From: Clostridium aestuarii
Lineage (GTDB): Bacteria; Bacillota; Clostridia; Clostridiales; Clostridiaceae
Direction: 5' to 3'
Assembly (NCBI RefSeq): GCF_026735135.1
Contig: NZ_JAPQER010000002.1
Location: forward strand, 620,001 to 684,000
Length of the DNA: 64,000 bases
The position numbers and the translations under genes were made by a program. Under the pieces are notes generated by a model that was given only the letters and a program-made list of their open reading frames with translations, was not told where the DNA came from and ran no database searches. Below are positions 62,986 to 64,000 of the stretch, one piece after another. Within the stretch, counting starts at the first letter, position 1; each line of letters opens with the position of its first letter.

Positions 62986-63001
62986 TATATAGCAAAATAA
63001 A

Positions 63002-63033
63002 ACTTCTTAAATTCTAAAATTCTTAAGAAGTTC
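63002..63033 (-). terminator. Terminator after the L,D-transpeptidase gene (repeat-family stem)
   Basis: AACTTCTTAA (63002-63011) with TTAAGAAGTT (63024-63033), then TTATTTTGC on the minus strand. The same stem occurs at 40956-41005 and 57398-57430. Confidence 0.65.
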
Positions 63034-63049
63034 TATTCTTAATTTTTCA

Positions 63050-63424
63050 TTATATGATTTTCACTATGGTTCCTATAGGCACTGTATTGGCTAGTTCTAA
63101 CACATCCTTATTATACATTCTTATACATCCATTTGAAACTGCTTTTCCTATAGAACCAGGATTATTAGTACCATGAATTCCATATCCTTTAATACTTAAG
63201 CCTAACCATCTAACGCCAAAAGGTCCACCAGGATTAACAGCTCTATTAATAATTCTAAATATACCTTTTGGTGTGGGTGTTGATGGTTTCCCCACAGCCA
63301 CAGGATATGTTTTTAAAATTCTATTATTCTGGTAAAGTGTAAGCGTAAATATTTTGGTATTTACAAGAATTTTATAGAAATATCTATCTAATCTATACAT
63401 ATAATATCCAGGAAACATAAACAT
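63050..63424 (-). CDS. YkuD-type L,D-transpeptidase, short and unsignalled
   Basis: 124-residue single YkuD domain. Active site His84 and Cys100 in [25 protein letters not shown], preceded by [17 protein letters not shown], the usual substrate strand. It makes 3-3 cross-links in peptidoglycan or caps lysine-type attachments. It lacks the LysM domain and any signal peptide or membrane helix (only about 20 residues precede the fold), as in spore-associated YkuD of Bacillus. GGAGGG six nt before the ATG. Confidence 0.9.
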   Translation of the reverse strand: MFMFPGYYMYRLDRYFYKILVNTKIFTLTLYQNNRILKTYPVAVGKPSTPTPKGIFRIINRAVNPGGPFGVRWLGLSIKGYGIHGTNNPGSIGKAVSNGCIRMYNKDVLELANTVPIGTIVKII

Positions 63425-63579
63425 ATGTGTCCCTCCAAATATTACTATCTATACATTTTATTCACCTTACCACATTATGTACTCCAAAATTTATATGTTT
63501 TGCTTAATAAACTTTTATTTTTTACACAAACTAAAAATGTATTTCAAAAATCTTATATTAACAAATTTATACGTTATTA

Positions 63580-63627
63580 TTGAAAAGTTTATCTGAAAAC
63601 TATATAATTATTCACATGTATATACAT
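63580..63627 (+). promoter_or_regulatory. Promoter and candidate NagR operator of the PTS gene
   Basis: TTGAAA (63580-63585), 17-bp spacer, TATAAT (63603-63608). Eight bp after the -10 is ATGTATATACAT (63616-63627), a perfect palindrome with the GTATATAC core also found upstream of nagR (62974-62981). Binding there would block transcription start. Confidence 0.6.
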
Positions 63628-63667
63628 TTGCATGTACATAATAAATTAAAAAACGAGGGCTTTGAAA

Positions 63668-64000
63668 ATGAAACAAACAAAAGATATTTTTAGAAAATTC
63701 TTTAAAAGATATGCCTTAGATGCACTTAGTGCAATGGCTTTAGGACTTTTTGCTTCTTTGATAATAGGTCTTATTTTGTCACAGTTATCCAAAATACCAG
63801 GACTTGCTTTTATAAAAGATTTTGCAAATATTGTTTCTGCAAAATCGCCTGTTGTTGGTTCTGCTATAGGCGTAGCTATTGCTCATGGATTAAAATGTGC
63901 TCCTCTCACTATGTTTTCTTCAGCAGCAACTGGAGCTTTTGGTTATTCTCTTGGTGGACCAGTAGGTGCATATATAGCTGCCGTAATTGGTGCTGAATTT
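63668..64000 (+). CDS. PTS EIIC-like sugar permease, partial
   Basis: First 111 residues of a membrane protein of the PTS_EIIC_2 type (COG3641-like). After MKQTKDIFRKFFKRYALDALSAMALGLFASLIIGLILSQL comes a linker with KIPGLAFIKDFANIVSAKSPVVGSAIGVAIAHGLKCAPLTMFSSAATGAFGYSLGGPVGAYIAAVIGAEF, rich in Gly/Ala membrane helices. These orphan EIIC domains lack EIIA/EIIB partners, and their substrates are unknown. GAGGG precedes the ATG. The open frame runs off the right edge. Divergent from the L,D-transpeptidase gene. Confidence 0.85.
   Translation, partial: MKQTKDIFRKFFKRYALDALSAMALGLFASLIIGLILSQLSKIPGLAFIKDFANIVSAKSPVVGSAIGVAIAHGLKCAPLTMFSSAATGAFGYSLGGPVGAYIAAVIGAEF

Overview
The window reads as a piece of a low-GC, endospore-forming anaerobic Firmicute, most likely Clostridium in the broad sense. 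The evidence is a very AT-rich sequence, strong AGGAGG-type ribosome binding sites, many TTG/GTG starts, a GerAB-type germination permease, an [FeFe]-hydrogenase-like protein, several methyl-accepting chemotaxis proteins, and riboswitches typical of clostridia. Nearly all genes lie on the minus strand. I see no rRNA, tRNA, CRISPR array, insertion sequence or prophage.

Layout. 1-5.6 kb: a sugar-acid operon (DeoR regulator, DUF1537 kinase, PdxA2-type dehydrogenase, TRAP transporter P-Q-M; the large permease runs off the left edge), with a consensus promoter overlapped by a palindromic operator. 5.7-15 kb: a lone GerAB-like permease, a DUF2157/GDYXXLXY pair, PPC and GIY-YIG proteins, a MarR-MATE drug-efflux pair with shared operators, a DegV protein and an ABC-F ATPase. 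15-20 kb: a chemoreceptor, an RlmI-like methyltransferase, and an EamA transporter preceded by two complete glycine riboswitch-terminator units in series. 20-29 kb: two Bce-type peptide-detoxification ABC modules sharing one two-component system, with a TraX protein and a degenerate lytic-transglycosylase-like protein. 29-39 kb: AlaX-type tRNA editing protein, a 56-residue membrane protein, a TSCCCP-type hydrogenase-like protein, a stand-alone receiver, RNase J and two chemoreceptors, one under a c-di-GMP-II riboswitch. 39-46.5 kb: VanY-like peptidase, a very small kinase, a MerR-MATE pair with a 19-bp-spacer MerR promoter, an unknown gene and a NitT/TauT-type ABC importer. 46.6-60 kb: a signalling district with HD-GYP, a beta-lactamase-fold protein, a giant repeat-rich FecR-domain secreted protein, a CHASE2 adenylate cyclase, an NHL-repeat protein, an EAL-HDOD protein and a small RelA/SpoT synthetase. 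60-64 kb: nagR-nagA-nagB, an L,D-transpeptidase, and the start of a PTS EIIC-like permease on the plus strand.

The genes group into small self-regulated modules (uptake plus catabolism, efflux plus regulator, sensor plus detoxification). The most unusual module is the NHL protein - CHASE2 class III adenylate cyclase - FecR/repeat protein operon at 49.1-57.1 kb: a cAMP-type enzyme in a clostridial genome next to c-di-GMP and (p)ppGpp enzymes, with a 1662-residue secreted partner built from 22 hexapeptides, seven 91-residue repeats and two larger repeated modules. Other strong observations are the serial glycine riboswitches, the c-di-GMP-II riboswitch, the hydrogenase-like gene whose best ribosome binding site points to an ATA codon, and clear operator/promoter architectures at four loci. 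All assignments are from reading the sequence and remembered family features; no database search was run.
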